From positions 1,067,501-1,131,500 of the forward strand of contig JAUPFP010000002.1 of assembly GCA_036925085.1 (NCBI GenBank): DNA of 64,000 bases, written 5' to 3'. Source of the DNA: Brachycybe producta. Lineage: Eukaryota > Arthropoda > Diplopoda > Playtdesmida > Andrognathidae. Below, piece by piece: positions 62,662 through 64,000 of the stretch. The position numbers and the translations under genes are program-made. Positions within the stretch are counted from its first letter, which is position 1. Each line of letters begins with the position of its first letter. The notes beneath the pieces were generated by a model that was not told the origin of the DNA, did no database searches, and saw only the letters and a program-made list of their open reading frames with translations.

Positions 62662-64000
62662 TCAGACTGATTTCTTCGGTGGTGGATTCATCGGAGCCAC
62701 CATCCACTCCGACATCCACCGACGTATCCACCACGAACACATCCGGGTGTTTCTCCACCCGAGACCGACATCGAAATCAGTCCCCCTGAGTCTTAACACC
62801 TCCTGCTGTCGAAACGCTTCGACGGCAAGTGTGTCAAGTTGCGGACTCTGCCGAAGAGTCCGACTTGTCAGAAGGTCTACGAGGGCGGCCGCGGGATCGG
62901 ACACGCTACCTCGTAGAGGGTGGGTGACAAATTCTCCCACCATTCCTTCCAAGTCGCAGCCAAGGAGACGCTGGACGTATGGGGCCGCGAGCTGGGCTAT
63001 ACGTACGAGCCCAGCTCCTGTCCCCACCACGTCTAGAACAGCAAAGCATCTCCTTACCGGGTTGACGACCAGCAACACCGGATAGTCCGTACTGCCAAAT
63101 GCCAGCACATAGCGCATGGCAAACGACGGCAACGACGGCGTCCACGGAACTGGGAGTGGCTCCCCCAGACGATAGTATCCGTGGTATTGGTACCCCTCCA
63201 TTCCCGGCTGGTCCTGCCACAGACCAAGCCGGTTATTCAGAAAGACCTCTCCTTCTGAATACGGAGGCTCCTCACCAAAGCGTCGACCCTCGCCCTCGGG
63301 CTCAGGAGACTCGGCTTTTTCTTCCGGTCCTAGGGCCGCAAAGACCCCATCATCGGGACCCGGAGAGAAGGGTGTCTTTCCTACGGAAGGCACGGGACCA
63401 CGTTTGGCGGGAACGTCATTTTTCCCCGCCGGGCTGCCCCCACCGCTAGGTAACGGTGAGCTGACCCGGTGGAGAGTTCCCACCGACCGGACTAACAAGT
63501 TCGGTACCGCCACCACCTTCGGGGAGGATGACGGTATACCGAGAACGTCTCGCATTGACCGATCATCCATCCGCGCCGTCCTGCTATGACGGGTATGGTG
63601 CGGTTGGCTCCCGGCCGACACGGCCGCACCTTGTCGGGACTCCTCCTCCTCGGTCCCGATACTTCCACCACCACCAGTCCCCTGGGACCCACGGGTGGAA
63701 GCTTTCGGACCTCCCTTCTTCTCATGATGGGCCTTCTTGCCCTTCTTTTTCTCCTTTTTCTTTTTCTTCTCTTCATGAGAAGAAGGTTCACCGTGCTGTG
63801 AGCTGGACGCACCGAAGCTCACAGACTTACCGGGCCGGTCAGTCTTAGGAGGGTGGTTAGTCCCCTTCGAGTGACCGGACTTACTAGTCGCAGACGTTCT
63901 AGCCGAAGCTGTACTAGTCTTTGAACTAGCTCCCGTAGCCGAACCGACGGTCGAGGATGCTCGTGTCGCCACGAAGCGTCCCTTTCCGTCCCGGGGAAGA
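62662..64000 (-). CDS. Element 4 ORF3, conserved accessory protein (5' end outside window)
   Basis: Open frame of at least 446 codons running off the window edge. Order matches element 2 ORF3: GKGRF segment, Ser/Thr-rich linker, NHPPKTDRP, a Lys-rich stretch (HEEKKKKKEKKKGKK), RSMRDVLG-PSSSPKV, then the C-terminal domain with YLNNRLGLW-like FLNNRLGLWQ, QYHGYYRLGEPLP, LVVNPVRRCFAVLDVVG, APYVQRLLGCDLEG, LVDLLTSRTL, GLGWRNTRMCSWW. It ends PKKSV at 62662. Two Trp-rich C-terminal motifs and the hydrophobic VLLVVNPV core suggest a folded domain. No signal peptide, fusion peptide or clear membrane span is visible. Function unknown. Confidence 0.75.
   Translation of the reverse strand, partial: LPRDGKGRFVATRASSTVGSATGASSKTSTASARTSATSKSGHSKGTNHPPKTDRPGKSVSFGASSSQHGEPSSHEEKKKKKEKKKGKKAHHEKKGGPKASTRGSQGTGGGGSIGTEEEESRQGAAVSAGSQPHHTRHSRTARMDDRSMRDVLGIPSSSPKVVAVPNLLVRSVGTLHRVSSPLPSGGGSPAGKNDVPAKRGPVPSVGKTPFSPGPDDGVFAALGPEEKAESPEPEGEGRRFGEEPPYSEGEVFLNNRLGLWQDQPGMEGYQYHGYYRLGEPLPVPWTPSLPSFAMRYVLAFGSTDYPVLLVVNPVRRCFAVLDVVGTGAGLVRIAQLAAPYVQRLLGCDLEGMVGEFVTHPLRGSVSDPAAALVDLLTSRTLRQSPQLDTLAVEAFRQQEVLRLRGTDFDVGLGWRNTRMCSWWIRRWMSEWMVAPMNPPPKKSV

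Larger units (their letters stand above)
61732..64000 (-). mobile_element. Element 4: 3' end of an element 2-type Gypsy retrotransposon
   Basis: 3' LTR, polypurine tract and ORF3 on the minus strand; the rest lies beyond the window. ORF3 is unbroken as far as seen, so this may be the better-preserved copy of the family. Confidence 0.85.

Overview
This is repeat-rich metazoan DNA. I found no bacterial operons, no tRNA or rRNA genes and no complete host gene. Short (CCTAA)n blocks at about 35606-35672 and a 30-bp array of CTAAC-type pentamers at 36573-37030 match the TTAGG telomere type common in arthropods. P-superfamily (THAP9-like), Ty3/Gypsy, CR1/Jockey-group LINE and foldback elements fit an arthropod or similar invertebrate; the species cannot be named from the sequence.

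Layout. 1-644 is an LTR fragment. 661-1008 is a decayed MADF-type DNA-binding domain. 1556-5905 is a P-superfamily transposon with a spliced THAP domain and a frameshifted transposase. 6249-15673 is a near-complete Gypsy element (element 1, minus strand) with almost identical LTRs, primer site, polypurine tract and a textbook -1 frameshift signal between gag and pol. 16927-18432 is a MITE filled with AT-rich tandem repeats. 18552-34400 is a minisatellite region of two inverted arrays sharing the core GGCTTGCGAACC; a second, GC-rich Gypsy element (element 2, plus strand, 18811-31314) is inserted in it with a GGCT target duplication. 34409-44000 holds foldback and inverted-repeat elements, telomere-like repeats and a 3.6-kb palindrome. 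44729-45516 is a solo LTR of the element 2 family. 48063-55010 is an internally deleted relative of element 2 (element 3, minus strand), interrupted by a LINE that is flanked by two 578-bp copies of the same pol segment. 55498-59500 holds MITEs with GATATC-rich repeats. 61732-64000 is the 3' end of a fourth related Gypsy element (element 4, minus strand).

How the parts relate. Elements 2, 3 and 4 form one Gypsy lineage. It has a long leader built from phased GGAC-loop-GTCC hairpins about 72 nt apart, a gag with a CCHC knuckle, a pol whose stop codon overlaps an ATG (TAATG), and a large third ORF after pol with no domain I recognise. That ORF is conserved between elements 2 and 4, and its 3' end persists in element 3. 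It occupies the place of env but shows no obvious envelope features. Element 1 is a separate lineage using a UUUAAAC slippery site.

Host sequence may survive as orphan exons: a signal-peptide exon at 16605-16683, a phase-compatible exon at 35063-35115 and a possible last exon near 46700. These are weak calls.
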